A stretch of DNA of 64,000 nt from Coffea arabica (lineage: Eukaryota; Streptophyta; Magnoliopsida; Gentianales; Rubiaceae). A program made the position numbers and the translations under genes. Location: the NCBI RefSeq assembly GCF_036785885.1, contig NC_092329.1, positions 17,006,449 to 17,070,448 of the forward strand. The letters are read 5' to 3'. The notes beneath the pieces were generated by a model that saw only the letters and a program-made list of their open reading frames with translations, was not told the origin of the DNA and ran no database searches. Each line of letters begins with the position of its first letter. The stretch's first letter is position 1. This document shows positions 21,765 through 33,088 of this stretch, one piece after another.

Positions 21765-23312
21765 CTAAATATGAGAAATTTCATTTGGTACCCTTTCTTT
21801 ATAGGGTCCTTGGGAGTTAATACGACATGATCTAGCAATCCACATGAATTTCATGTCTTTTCTCATATTTTTCTTTACATAGCAATCATTTTGCATATGT
21901 CCAAATTTGCAACAAAAGTTACACATGATAGAAGTATTTTGCACATAGGTGGATTTAATGCAACTAATTTTCTTACTTCTTATCATAGCAAACTTATTTG
22001 TGCCTTGAAAAGATTTGCTTTCTTTTGTTTGAGAAAACTTTTGTTTTTCATTTTGGAGAAACTCGTTCAAGTCATTAATTCTTTTCTTTAACACATTTTG
22101 TTCCTCCAACATTTTTTCATAAAACTTTGTTTTCTCTTCTAACTTCCTTTTCAAATTATTTTTGCAATCAAAAACACTTTTTTGATTTTTTAAATCATCA
22201 TTTTCCATTCTCAAACATTTGTTTTCTTGAAACAGTTTGGAGTTTTCTTCCAACAAATCATTTATTTTTGTTTTCAAATCTTTATTTTTAGCATAAGATT
22301 TTCTCAAACTTTTATGCATTTTAATCATAAGAATTTTCACATCATCATCTTCATTATCTTCATCACAAGAAGAGTGATAAAAACTTACCTCATCTTCTCC
22401 AACGGCCATTAGTGCCATTTGGGCCAACTCTTCTTTTTCTCTTTTTGAATTGCATTCATCCCATGTAATTTTGCAATCTCCTCTTGAGCATCTCTTGTTG
22501 AAGGTCTTCTTGGAACTTTTGATGTGAGGAGTTGTATCATTGTCCACTTCCATGAATTCATTACCCATGAAGGATGGGTTATCCCCCACTTGAGATGCTT
22601 TAAAAGCTATGCCTCTCTTATACATTCTTGCATTTTCTTCCTCTTGCACTTTGAATTTCAGCTTTAATTCATAAGAGGTTAGGGTATCCACAAGAGATTC
22701 AATGGACATAGAATTTAAATCCTTTGCCTCTTCTATAGCATTTATTTTGTTTTCCCATTCTTTTGGCAAGGCATTCAAAATCTTTCTATTTTTCTCACCC
22801 AAAGAATATTCTTTTCCAAACAATTTAAGATCTTCAATAATGTCACAAAATCTACTACACATCTTATCAACATTTTCAAGAGGATGCATTTTGAAAAATT
22901 CATATTGAGAAACAAGCAAAGATTTCTTTTGTTCTTTAATATCTTGGTTACCTTCATGAAATACACACAATTTATCCCAAATATCTTTAGCTGATTTACA
23001 ACCTTTAATTCTGCTAGATTCATTTACATCTAATGCATTGTACAATATACACATGGCCTTGGCATTTAAAGAAAGGTATCTCTTGTCTTTTTCATTCAAT
23101 TCTTGTCTAGTCTTTAATCTACTCAAATTGGTGGTGGAGTCAACTATTCTAGCTTCATAAGGACCATCTTCTACCACATACCATAATTCAATATAAACGG
23201 ATTGTAAGAAAATCATCATTCTTTGTTTCCACATGCTAAAATGAGAACCATTAAACATAGGTGGTCTATCAATAGATTGCCCTTCTAAAAAAGAAACTTT
23301 TATGGTTGCCAT
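21765..23312 (-). CDS. Retrotransposon gag polyprotein (UBN2-type) with CCHC zinc knuckle
   Basis: This intact 515-residue ORF is the only gene of the retrotransposon. Residues 18-35 (MFNGSHFSMWKQRMMIFL) are the N-terminal DUF4219-like box. Residues 80-220 form the UBN2 / copia gag core (AKDIWDKLCVFHEG, ILNALPKEWENKINAIEEA). A basic and acidic middle follows, then a long coiled coil (about residues 330-430, rich in K/E/N/L heptads). Near residue 465 comes a complete knuckle CNFCCKFGHMQNDC (C-x2-C-x4-H-x4-C). The ATG at 23312 is about 55 bases from the 5' LTR. The protein should form the virus-like particle core and bind RNA. There are no pol domains and the frame ends before the polypurine tract. 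Intactness fits the near-identical LTRs. Confidence 0.92.
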   Translation of the reverse strand: MATIKVSFLEGQSIDRPPMFNGSHFSMWKQRMMIFLQSVYIELWYVVEDGPYEARIVDSTTNLSRLKTRQELNEKDKRYLSLNAKAMCILYNALDVNESSRIKGCKSAKDIWDKLCVFHEGNQDIKEQKKSLLVSQYEFFKMHPLENVDKMCSRFCDIIEDLKLFGKEYSLGEKNRKILNALPKEWENKINAIEEAKDLNSMSIESLVDTLTSYELKLKFKVQEEENARMYKRGIAFKASQVGDNPSFMGNEFMEVDNDTTPHIKSSKKTFNKRCSRGDCKITWDECNSKREKEELAQMALMAVGEDEVSFYHSSCDEDNEDDDVKILMIKMHKSLRKSYAKNKDLKTKINDLLEENSKLFQENKCLRMENDDLKNQKSVFDCKNNLKRKLEEKTKFYEKMLEEQNVLKKRINDLNEFLQNEKQKFSQTKESKSFQGTNKFAMIRSKKISCIKSTYVQNTSIMCNFCCKFGHMQNDCYVKKNMRKDMKFMWIARSCRINSQGPYKERVPNEISHI

Positions 23313-23354
23313 GATCTTTACTCTAAGCGGTTAAGCTTGATCAAAAGAGACCAA

Positions 23355-23366
23355 GCTCTGATACCA
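23355..23366 (-). promoter_or_regulatory. Primer binding site of the gag-only element
   Basis: Minus-strand TGGTATCAGAGC, two bases inside the 5' LTR end at 23369, is complementary to the 3' end of plant initiator Met-tRNA. Confidence 0.92.
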
Positions 23367-23368
23367 AT

Positions 23369-24363
23369 TGTAAGGCCCGGTGCAACCCAATGAGTACAAA
23401 CAATTTCACAATGATGCACAAAAATATATCAAATTTAAGCACAATAAAGAAAACTTAATTAAAGAGAAAAGATAAGAAATGCAAACCAAATATCAACCCA
23501 ATAGCCTCTTCAATTGATGGCGATGCTAACCAAGATGTACAAGTGAAGGCTCACTCCTTCCTCACCCCAAACACACTTTGGTTGAGCCAAGGAGTTTTAC
23601 AACAATTCTAGTTAACCCTCAACAACCTACACTTGAAAGATCACTCACCCAATTAAGAACTATTTTATACAAATGAGGCAACCTTCACCAAGGTTTTACC
23701 ACTTCAAGTGATAGGTTCACCTTCACCAAGGTTTTACTCCTCCTAGAGAATAACCTTCACTTGAGCAACCTCACAACCCAACTTTCCCAACCCCTTATAC
23801 AACCAACAAAGAATCTTTCTACTCAAAAATCTCACTTGTAAGCTTGTATTTTGTGTTGGCAAAAGTCCCTTGTCTTCTTGTGCTTTGGGGTGTTTATAGA
23901 AGGTGAGAAATGGCTTCAAAAAGCTCTCCAACGGTCAAATATTAAATGCTGTCAAAACTAGCCGTTGGCCTGTCGGACGTCCGAGACCTCCTGTCGGACG
24001 TCCGAACCCTGCGTCCAAACCACCTGTCGGACGTCCGAACGCTGCGTCCGAACGTAGGCAGAGAGTCATCAAATCTTTGCGAAATTTCTCGGACGTCCGA
24101 TGCGATCGATGTGCGTCCGAGGCGTGCGTCCGATCCTTCCGGACGTCCGATGCTTCCTCACGAGCGTCCGACAGAGTTTCCTTCTTGATGTTCTTCATTC
24201 TTTCGGACGTCCGATAGCGTCCGACATGAGTGCCCTGTTTTTGCTTCTTCTTTTATGCCACAAGAATCTGTTCTAATAAATTACTCACATAAAAACATTA
24301 GCCCAAATCTACATTTTGGTTTGTTAATCATCAAAACCAAGGATTGATCGACCAAGGTCAACA
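23369..24363 (-). repeat. 5' LTR of the gag-only retrotransposon
   Basis: Same length as the 3' LTR (995 bp). Differences noticed are an A/G change about 50 bases in, A/G in 'GTGAAGRCTC' and T/C in 'CCGAAYGTAGG'. The palindrome cluster lies at 23973-24225. This copy is upstream of gag on the minus strand and should contain the promoter. Confidence 0.95.
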
Positions 24364-24511
24364 GATTATTTTCCAACGTATCCTATCCAATCGAGAACCA
24401 ACCAAACACTAGATAACTTAAATTATTTATCCGGGAATGACTCAACCTAGAATGAATAATCGGAGAATGACTTATCGTATCTCATCCAGTCCGTGAACCA
24501 AACGGACCCTG

Positions 24512-24789
24512 AGATGATTAATATCACCTTTTTCATGGGATTATTTATCCCATGTAAAGGGGATTAATTCGGTTTGGTAGAATTTGTCATTTCATAATGC
24601 AATCAAACATGGGATGATATAGTATGATTAATTCAATTCGGTGTCATCGCATGAACCAAATGGATCCAAAAGAGAAAGATCCATCTTGCGAATTGAGAGT
24701 GAAGCATAAAAAAAAGTTAGTGGGTAAACTAAGTATTATGATATACGTTAAGGGGATGATTTGTAATTATTAAGTTTTCCTCCTCATTT
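24512..24789. repeat. Inverted copy of the foldback central block, then unique spacer
   Basis: 24512-24668 is an inverted, diverged copy of 17951-18118 (both contain a GGATCC...TTTGGTTCATG end and 'GATTAATTC'-type core). From about 24670 to 24789 the sequence is AT-rich and probably belongs to the promoter side of the ALP1-like gene. Confidence 0.55.
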
Positions 24790-24887
24790 CCTCTCTCCCT
24801 CAGCACACGTTTCAATACCCGTCGTTCTCTCTCCCCGCCCCGCTTTGCTGATTGTGAACTAACTGCTGCAATTTTGGAAGTCAATCG
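24790..24887 (+). other. Putative 5' untranslated first exon of ALP1-like gene copy 1
   Basis: A CT-rich stretch with CCCTCAGCACACG and TCTCTCTCCCCGCCCC ends in TCAATCG|GTGAGTG, a very good plant 5' splice site at 24888. It precedes the ALP1-like start codon by 3.6 kb with no other coding frame between, so a non-coding first exon followed by a long leader intron is the simplest reading. The downstream tandem copy (starting at about 37673) lacks this segment. Transcript evidence is needed; alternative downstream leader exons were not resolved. Confidence 0.4.
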
Positions 24888-27800
24888 GTGAGTGCCCATT
24901 GTTTTCTTATCATATTTGTATGTGTTCTCTAGTTTTTTTGTTTGGCAGCTAGCCTATGAAGCTCCATCTCTTTCTTCCAAAATACTCTGTTTTCCCGGCT
25001 GGACAAACCAGAAAATGTTTGTGTGGAACTTCTCCACAAACTATGGAAAAAAAATGAAAATAGAGATTGTTTCTTGGTAAGCTAGTAACCAGAAGATTGT
25101 CAAAAAATCTTGGAAGCGCTGATTTTGTTTGGCTCTGATTTTAATGTGTTTTTGTCTCATTAACTCTACAATTTGTTGTTACCTCGTGAAGGATATTGTT
25201 GGGTTATTTTGCTTGAACTCACAATGGTTATGATGAAGTGAGGAATTCTGAGGGTCTGAAAAGATAGAAATTGTAGTGAAATTTTAGCAACCAATGCTGG
25301 TCGATTCAAATTGTTTGAGCTCCTTTTGTGAGCTTAAGTATGTACACTCAGCTTTCTTATCCCTTTTGTTTCTACCAAACATTAGTATATGCCATCGTAA
25401 TTCTTGTGAATCTTCCTTAAAGTGCATCACATTTTGTTTTTCCAGTTTAAATGTTTACTTTTTGCCTTTTTTTACACAACAAAGAAAAAACTTACATTTG
25501 CTATTAAATTCTTGTATTATTGAAATTTCTGCACTCGAAAACAAGTTCTTCAAGCATTGTGTTTGAGATGGTTATGTTTTTGGGGATTGAATGCTGCTTG
25601 CCTTTGTGATCTTGATTAGAATGCCATCGTAATTCCAAAAAACCACCTCTACAGTAAAATTTAGATTTTCGTTTTGAGTAACCTTTGTATTCAATATCTT
25701 AGTTAACTTGATAGGCTATCGTTGAATGATATGCTTAGAGGCTTTGTTTGAGGTAGATATGTTCTACTGCTGCTGTTTTGAGTTTTTCGGACATGGAATC
25801 TTGTTTCATCTCTGATGCTAACTCTCTGCTATTAGTTCTGTTGGCATTTTATTTTTGAGTTTGAAATCTGCTTATACAATCTTTTCTGAACTACCTTCAC
25901 TCCTGTCAAAGATGCATAAGTAATTGGAACTTCTTCTACCCTTATTGATGCTAACTTTAGTCTAAGCAGGGCTTGAGTGCTTGGCTACCTAAACAAGCTT
26001 CACATGCAATTGGCTGACTTGGATCATTAAAGTGAGTATTCTAATGGGAGGCATTATCTTATTTTTCTCATAAATGAAAAATCTTGGGTGTGTGTGTGCA
26101 TTTGAGCTCCTTTTGGGAGGTCAAACAAGGAGAAGTCATCTTTTCATTTTATCTCATTGCATGAATGAAATTGATTTTGAAACTTTTGATGGCTTTACAT
26201 GTTCATTTTGGGTTTCCTGCATAGGAGTAGCACTCTGGGATTGAAGAACTAAAGCATGAGAAGAAAAAGAAACCATTTTGCACCAGTTAAGTTCTTTTGA
26301 CATTTCAGGTGTCTCGTGTTGTGTAAGAAGGAAGAAGAAGAAGAAGAAGAAGGAATTGCGAATAATTTGCTGTAAATTTAATGCATAGCTGTGAGAATAT
26401 GCATATGCAAGGTATGAATTTATAATCAACTAAAATTGATTTGAACTTGTAGTTTGTGCACTTTCAAGGTCAATTTTACTTAAAAGCTATGGCTGTGGCT
26501 TTTTTTTTCACCAGTGCTGATTTATTTGCAAATAAGAAATCGGTGAAGGCTCTTGAAGTTTCAGCTGCCCAAGCATATTCTTCATCTTTCGTATCTACTT
26601 CTTTCTCGTAGCAGAGTGTCCTACTTGCAAGGAGGTTGATTCCCTGAATAATTTAGAATTCTGTTGGTTGAAGAGGTAGTTTGATTAATTTTAGACCCCA
26701 ACTCTTCCCTTAATTTAGTTTTCTTGTTTAAAACCGAGACCTTTTTTATGGATTGGTTTGAATTTTTTGAAATTTTTTTTAGTTTGAGACCTCTCTCTGT
26801 CTCCCTTCTTTTTTGTTTAAACTTTGATAACCCTTATTATGGATTGGCATGCTTTGTTTGAAGTTGTTTTGTATTCTGAGCTAAGGTTACGAATTGTTTC
26901 AGACTTAGTTTAGATTAATAAAGCTGTTGGCTAATTCATGGTTTGGTGTTTCTCTGTTGTTAAAACGTAAAATCTTTGCCCTTTTGCCAGATTATCCAAA
27001 TTTGCATTTCCTCTTGTTTTCAGCATTCATTTTGAGGCTGTTGGCCTTTAAGCCTGTCTGTGGAGTGAAAAATTTTTATCTGAAGATGCTTTTTGAAGAA
27101 GGGTTCAGTGTTCAGCATGTTATATTTTATTTCCAGATTCACAAACTTTTGCAGTATTAGATTGCTCTAATAAGAAAATGGTTTGTTATGTAAATGGGTA
27201 AATTATTATTTATGAAATATTTCCTGTGAACATTGTAGGTCGAATTCTGTTTTGATATCGACGCCGTTTTTTAATTGATAATTCTGTCCTTATCATTCTG
27301 CATTATGGCACTTGCAATTTAGTGTTTTTATGTTCCTTTTGCCCTCTAGGATGTTAATTTTGTTTTGTCCTTAGAAAATTTAGTTTTCCTTATGTTACAT
27401 GTCATCTGTATGACTTTTTCTTTTACTTCTCCCTGGCAAGAGATTTCTAATAAGGAATGCTCCTGAAAAAAGATTCTTTAATTTACTTTCCTGGGTATCT
27501 CCAGGATGTGCAGCTCGTAGAGGCTTTGGTGAAACTTGATTAGAAGGCAGAAAATTCGGGGGTAAGTAGGATACGTCTGTTTAAGAGCATTAGCTCAAAT
27601 CTAATAAGGCCTTGTTGTTTTTTTGGAATCAATCAACATATCCTCTTTCTTGATTTTCAAGAAAAAGCTGTTAAAGAGCAGCTGTTTTGTTACTAAAATT
27701 ATGCTACATATTCAGTAGTAAAATATCAATTGTGGCCTACTCTGTGGAACTTTATTTGATATGGACCACTTTGAAGTACCACTAATATTTGAAAATTACA

Positions 27801-28502
27801 TCTCGCAAACCTGTGTAGCCAATTTACAATTTGTCTATTACATCTCTTTTTTTTGGTAGGTAAAAAATGCTTCCTCCTATATGCACAGCAATTATTCGTT
27901 TCTCAATCCTACGTATCCAAATGGCAGCTCTAACTCTTTGGTGCAATCAGATCTGCAAAGAAGTTTCAATTCATTTTCCCTCCTTTTACATTCGTCTATT
28001 CAAAATGCAGAGATTGGGCCCATGGCATGATTCTTCGAATTTGTTGCAGTTGGAGCTTACACATATAGCCAATTTAGAACTTAACTACTATACCCTATGT
28101 TTTGCATCTGTCAATGTGTAAACATCTTTTAGATGGCTAAAATAATTGCCTTCTCCTGCTAATAGAATTTTAAAAGAATTAGTTCTCTCCTAATAATTTA
28201 TACGTTTTGAAGGACCAAAGCTGGAAAAGTGAACGGTAGTCAAGAGCAGCCAGAATATTGGCATATGGCAATTATTCTTCTCTATAACATATGCGGGCAT
28301 CCATCCCACTTTAATCAACACAGCTCGGCATGTCTTGTATGGTATCTCCGTTGGTTCCCTGTTGTATATTTTTGTTATGCAATAAATGGGCATCTGTTTT
28401 CTTTTTCTGTTGGGTTGAATTAATTTGCTTCCATTGTTGCAGTTTTGGCTTTCGAGGCTAGTGGGATTTTTCAATTTTTATTGAATTGTTCTTTTTGTGC
28501 TC

Positions 28503-31445
28503 ATGGGTCCTATAAGAGTCCACAAGAAGAGGAAAGTAGACAAGAAAATGGAACCAAGCAATATTGCTTCTGGGTCTTCAGAGGAGGCCTCTGCTGATTG
28601 GTTTGATGCTTTAGCCAAGAAGATTGCGAGTATGTTCAGTTTAATTTGTGTTATCAGTTCCAATATATTAACTCTTTTGTGGTTCATTGGGGTTTTTTTT
28701 TAGTTATGTATGCCATTTTAGTTTTGTTAGTTTTCATGATCACTTGTGATATACTGCAGTTGTAATCAAAGCAAAATTCAATTGTGACATCTTGGATTAA
28801 TTGGAATGATGGTAATTTGATTGACTTGTGCTTTATCTAATCATGGCAATTATGTCTCATTATTCCGAGAATGCATTGTTAATCGGTTCAGGAGACATCT
28901 CCAATTTGGTGGTCTGTATGAAGTTTGATTCATCCCCATATTTCATTTTATTAATTATTATGGATCCAGTGAGAAAGAGCATAAAGATAGTTTTGTTTGA
29001 TCAGCTACTAAAGAAGATGGACTGGTAAGTGTTAGTATCTAATTAAGACGGATTGCCTTTGAAAGGTAAGTCCCTTTTAGCAGAACAAGAAATCGTTTGC
29101 TTAAGCATTTTGATAAGCATTGAACTTGACATAAATGGTCTGTGGTTCTTTTCTTCCCATCTCTCTCCAATGGGCATATTTGCTATTATTTGGTTCTCCA
29201 ACTAATTTATTCTCCCTTCCCTAACAATGCAGATGCTTGTAGTTTTTGGAGCAATAGCAGTGTTCAGAAAGTTCTGATAAGAAACAATCATATCTATAAA
29301 GAATCAAAAAGAGGAAAATTGAACTTTGGTGTACTGGCTATCTGTTGTTTATCATTTAATTTGGTTTCTGTTCTTTCTTATTCTTCTTATTAGATCTCCT
29401 GTGTGCGAATTACGTGTGAACATAATTGTAGACATATACCCTAGTTTAGGTTTAAAAAGGGGGGTAAGGGTGACCATCTAAGGTTATTTTTTTTTACTTG
29501 AGTTGCTATTAGTTTTTTATCCATACTAAATCTTATTGGTCTGCCTCTACTTTGTCCTGCCTTTCTTTAATGCATGATGCTGTAATATACTGCTCTAGGC
29601 TTTCTTTACATAAAATGTTAATACATCTGGCTTGCTTAAACAATGAACTGCCACGTTTCTTTTTATGTTCTGATCATTCATCAGTTGTCGCTGTCCAACA
29701 TGTCAAAGGGATGCTCCCTATACACATGTGAAGCTGATAGCTCTAGGAGTTACAAAAAGATAAAGACCAGTGTCTTTTTCCCAGCTGATGTATCCAGAAA
29801 GAATGCCACGTCAAATCTTCAGTTTTTTTGTAAACATGCTAGAACAGAAGTTCAATGCTAGCACTTTTTAAAGACATCAGAGTGGAATGGCCAATTAGAA
29901 GAGTTCAAGGCTGTGAACAATTGCACTATATTATTACCAGTTACATTCTGAACAGACAGATTGCATGTATGAAATGGACATGCACCACTTTATTTTTCTT
30001 CTTGCCTTCTAGGATTGGGGGGACAGGGGTGGGATGGGATTTGGAGTTCTAAATTTCTTCTATCCTTTGTACATTCTGCAAAGACATATTTCAGGAACAT
30101 GTATGATCAAGCATATTCAGTACCTCATTCCTCCCCAAAATGCATGTTTCTCCATATGCTGACTTGCAATGTTGATCATTCTGTCTGAAGAGAGATAACA
30201 GTATGTGCCCCTCATGTGGTTTAAGTGCACTGTCTTTGTATGACACTCCTACAAATCCAGCATCAACAAAAGCTTTGTGACATACCAAAAGGAAAATCAT
30301 GAACTTTTAAATCATGGATAGTTGAAGTTTTTCTATCATTTCTGAAATATGCTTTTTGTTTTCTGTTGTTTATTTTTCTTTCAACCCCCTGGTATGCAGG
30401 TAATCTAAATTCATCTCCGTCAAAGGGCTTGGATAGCTTTGAATCTATGTTCAACATGTCTAGAAAAACTTTTGAATATGTATGTTCACTTGCAAGGGAG
30501 CACATGATGGTGAAGACTCATTGTGCTTTTAGCAATGGTAAGCCAATGTCACTATATGATCAAGTTGCTTTAGCCTTGCGAAGACTTAGTTCTGGTAGTT
30601 CACTTATTACAATTGGTGATTCATTTGGGACACATCATTCTACGGTGTCTCAAGTGACTTGGAGGTTTGTGGAGGCCATTGAGAGGAAGGGAATTCAGCA
30701 TATCAGATGGCCTTCCACAGAAAATGAGCTAATGGAGATAAAGTCCAAATTTGAACAGATTCGAGGCCTTCCAAATTGTTGTGGAGCAATTGACACCACT
30801 CATATCGTAATGCTGTTATCGACATCTGAGCCAAGAACTGATGTATGGTTGGATTCAAAGGAGAATCACAGTATGCCTTTGCAGGCAATAGTTGGTCCCA
30901 ACATGAAGTTCCTGGATGTATTCAGTGGATTGCCTGGAATGTTTAGTGAAAGTTCACTGATACGGTATTCAAGCTTCTATAACAAATGTCAGAATGGAGA
31001 GAGGTTAGGGAAGAAAGAAAGACTATCCGAAGAAGCTGAATTGCAGGAATATATAATTGGTGATTCAGCGTATCCGTTGCTGCCTTGGCTTCTGACTCCT
31101 TATCAGGGAAAAGAACTTTCACAAACAAAAGCTGATTTCAATAAGCGTCTCTTTGCAACTCATATTGTGGCACAGAGAGCATTAGCAAGGTTGAAGGACG
31201 TCTGGAAGATCATAAATGGAGTTATGTGGAGACCTGACAAGCACAAGCTTCCAAGGTTCATACTTGTTTGTTGCATTCTCCATAATATTATCATTGACAT
31301 GGAAGATGAGGTACTTGATGATGTGCCATTATCCCACCACCATGATCCAGGATATGGACAGGTGGTCTGCAATTCAGCTGATGAGACTGCCTCAGTTCTG
31401 AGGGATAAGCTCGCTCTATACCTGTCAGAGAGAAGGCATCCTTGA
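28503..31445 (+). CDS. ALP1-like: ALP1-like protein (domesticated PIF/Harbinger transposase), copy 1; exons 28503-28629 and 30400-31445
   Basis: Two coding exons join at A|GTATGT (28629/28630) and TATGCAG|G (30399/30400), giving a 390-residue protein. It starts MGPIRVHKKRKVDKKM, a basic N-terminus like a nuclear localisation signal. Residues 90-135 form a helix-turn-helix-like segment (SLYDQVALALRRLSSG ... HHSTVSQVTWRFVEAI). The DDE_Tnp_4 nuclease fold starts with GAIDTTHI (Asp174) and continues with GDSAYPL (Asp264). The third catalytic position, in AQRALARLK, is Gln301 instead of Glu, so nuclease activity is predicted lost. The Arabidopsis relative ALP1 is a transposase-derived Polycomb PRC2-associated protein; the same role here is inference. 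There are no TIRs around the gene, which supports a host gene. The upstream ATG-less GTG extension at 28497 is not used. Confidence 0.9.
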
Positions 31446-32690
31446 ATATTTCATACCTTTGATGATTGAAAAGAGAAGGCTATAGGTGGAAGGCCATTTA
31501 CTGTGAACTTGAAAATGCAAACCTGAAATTGGTGTCCTTATGCTGTATAACAAGAGTTTGCTTGGTACTATTCATCTCTTTTCGACTGCTTGTTTTGGGG
31601 TATTTCAGTCATTTTAGATAGGTGGCTTAGTATTTTTTAGCTTTGAGTACTAGTGGTAAGAGCAAAGAGTGTTGGAATTATGCTTTTGCCCTTAATTTTG
31701 TTTCAATATGGCTGTTGCACATCAGATGATTATAATGATGGGCAGATGCTTGGATGGAATTACTTTAATGTCTCTCAGTGAGCCTTTTAAAGCATTTCGG
31801 TTATTAAAGTCTCCAGCTTTTTGTAATTTGGAATTCCTTATTGAATGTCTATTAGGTTTGTCTTGCCACCATTACTTCATGGGTCTGAACGCATGATCTT
31901 TCTTTTTCCTCCCTTATGGTTGCTATGGTTACTTCACTTTATGGTTCCTCCTTTAGATCCTGGCCTTTTGCTACATTAACTATATCCATCCTTCACCTCT
32001 ACTCTTTTGGCTGGTAGGGATTTCTTCCAGGTATGACATTTTTGTTTCTTGGTCAATTCTTAGGTAAGAGTAGTTTAACTTTTTCTAAGACCTTTAATGT
32101 GAATTAGGCCACTAATTACTTGAATAGCCATTACAATCAAAATAGCTATTTGTTTGAAATTCTTGTTCTTCTTTCCTTCTGCATAGTATAGCTTTTGTTC
32201 TTCTTTCTCACTGTCCTGTTAGTTTTATTGGTTATCTCATAGGATGCTATTTTGTGTTCTAAGTTATGTTTATTTTCTTTTTTCTCTGTTGTTTGTTTCT
32301 TTTATGTTTTTTTAAAAATTTCACAGTTCCCCAATCAAGAATTTCAAATTGAGAAACTTTCCATTTTGAATTCCCTCTTCTTGTCTGGTTGTCGGCTATC
32401 AGAATTTTCAGTTCCATGTAATTGAGCATAAGCTGGTTAATTCTTTCTTTTTTTTTTGAAATTTTTGTGTTTAACAATTTTCAGTTTTTTTTTTGGGGTG
32501 CAAGCAGGTTTAGGTTCAGTTAAAAATTTTTTAGCTGAGAATATACCAATTAAGGTATGCGTATCATTAGTGCTGATGGCTTTCTTAAACTCATTGGATT
32601 GCAATTACCTGATAGTTGTTTAGGTATGCTAATTAGTGTTGCATATCAGTGCTTTAGATTGAGTACATTTTTTGAATTCCTAGTTAATTA
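30400..32690 (+). repeat. Older internal duplicate, copy 1a (exon 2 and 3' flank)
   Basis: Exon 2 of the intact gene and about 1.2 kb after its stop are repeated at 33089-35365. The downstream part has no supported coding frame, only conserved non-coding sequence such as 'CTTAAACTCATTGGATTGCA' and 'ACCTGATAGTTGTT'. Between the two copies (32691-33088) I recognise no gene. Confidence 0.75.
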
Positions 32691-33088
32691 TGTCTGTTGG
32701 TTAATTAATGCTTTACATTAATTTTCTCTGAAGCTATTGCAATTGTCTTGAAGTATTGCATATTTTCTGAAATATCAAACTTTAAAGGTAGAAGTTCAAA
32801 ACTTTAAATATTGGTCTCCCTCCCCCTTTGCATTTCTGAAGTACAAGTGCTTAAAGTTTGATCTTTTAAGAAAACTTCCACTGTTCCTGCCTTACTTGAT
32901 TTGTCAGCCACTGGAGGCCCTGAAGATGTCTCTTGAATGGTTCCCTCCAGAGACCAAAGATAAGAGGTGTAAATTTTTTTTCATTCCTCAGTCGTGCTTT
33001 TAGACGAGTTTTAGTAAAACACTTTTGGAATTTTGATTTTCTTGATCCGATGTTTGACTAGTCGTACAAGTCCAATCAAACATTTCAG

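Larger units (their letters stand above)
20525..24363 (-). mobile_element. Complete gag-only LTR retrotransposon (TR-GAG-like), minus strand
   Basis: Two 995-bp LTRs (20525-21519 and 23369-24363) flank a 1.85-kb interior with primer binding site, one gag-type ORF and polypurine tract, and there is a perfect 5-bp target duplication GATTA (20520-20524 and 24364-24368). By eye only about three base differences separate the LTRs, so insertion was recent. There is no protease, integrase, RT or RNase H, so it is non-autonomous and must borrow pol from a partner. Elements of this design, with only a GAG ORF between LTRs, have been described in plants as TR-GAG. The gag family (UBN2-type with one zinc knuckle) points to a Ty1/copia-like partner. 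Confidence 0.93.
16875..24511. repeat. Large foldback (inverted-repeat) element, right arm interrupted
   Basis: The left arm (about 16875-17950) is the imperfect reverse complement of 18120-18970 joined to 24369-24511. For example 'GGGGTAAGTCAAA...GGGGCAAATTGGTCC' on the left mirrors 'GACTAATTTGCCCC' and 'TTGACTTACCCC' on the right. 'GATTGAGTCATCCCCGAATAAATAATCTAAG' mirrors the segment near 24416-24450. Outer ends read CAGGGT (16875) and its complement ACCCTG (24506-24511); no matching flanking duplication was found. The centre (about 17951-18118) is a block starting GGATCCGTTTGGTTCATG that recurs inverted at 24511-24668. The right arm was split by the elements between 18971 and 24363. Confidence 0.7.

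Noticed and set aside
20525..24363. CRISPR-like array from repeated GGACGTCCGA
   Set aside because: Spacing is irregular, repeats are only 12 bp, and they lie in retrotransposon LTRs of a plant genome.
16867..24519. 8-bp target duplication for the large foldback element
   Set aside because: AAAACATA and AGATGATT do not match, so no hAT-type duplication can be claimed.
30703..31372. Minus-strand and alternate-frame open stretches over the ALP1-like exon
   Set aside because: Shadows of the intact plus-strand coding exon; equivalents appear at the same places in the other copies.
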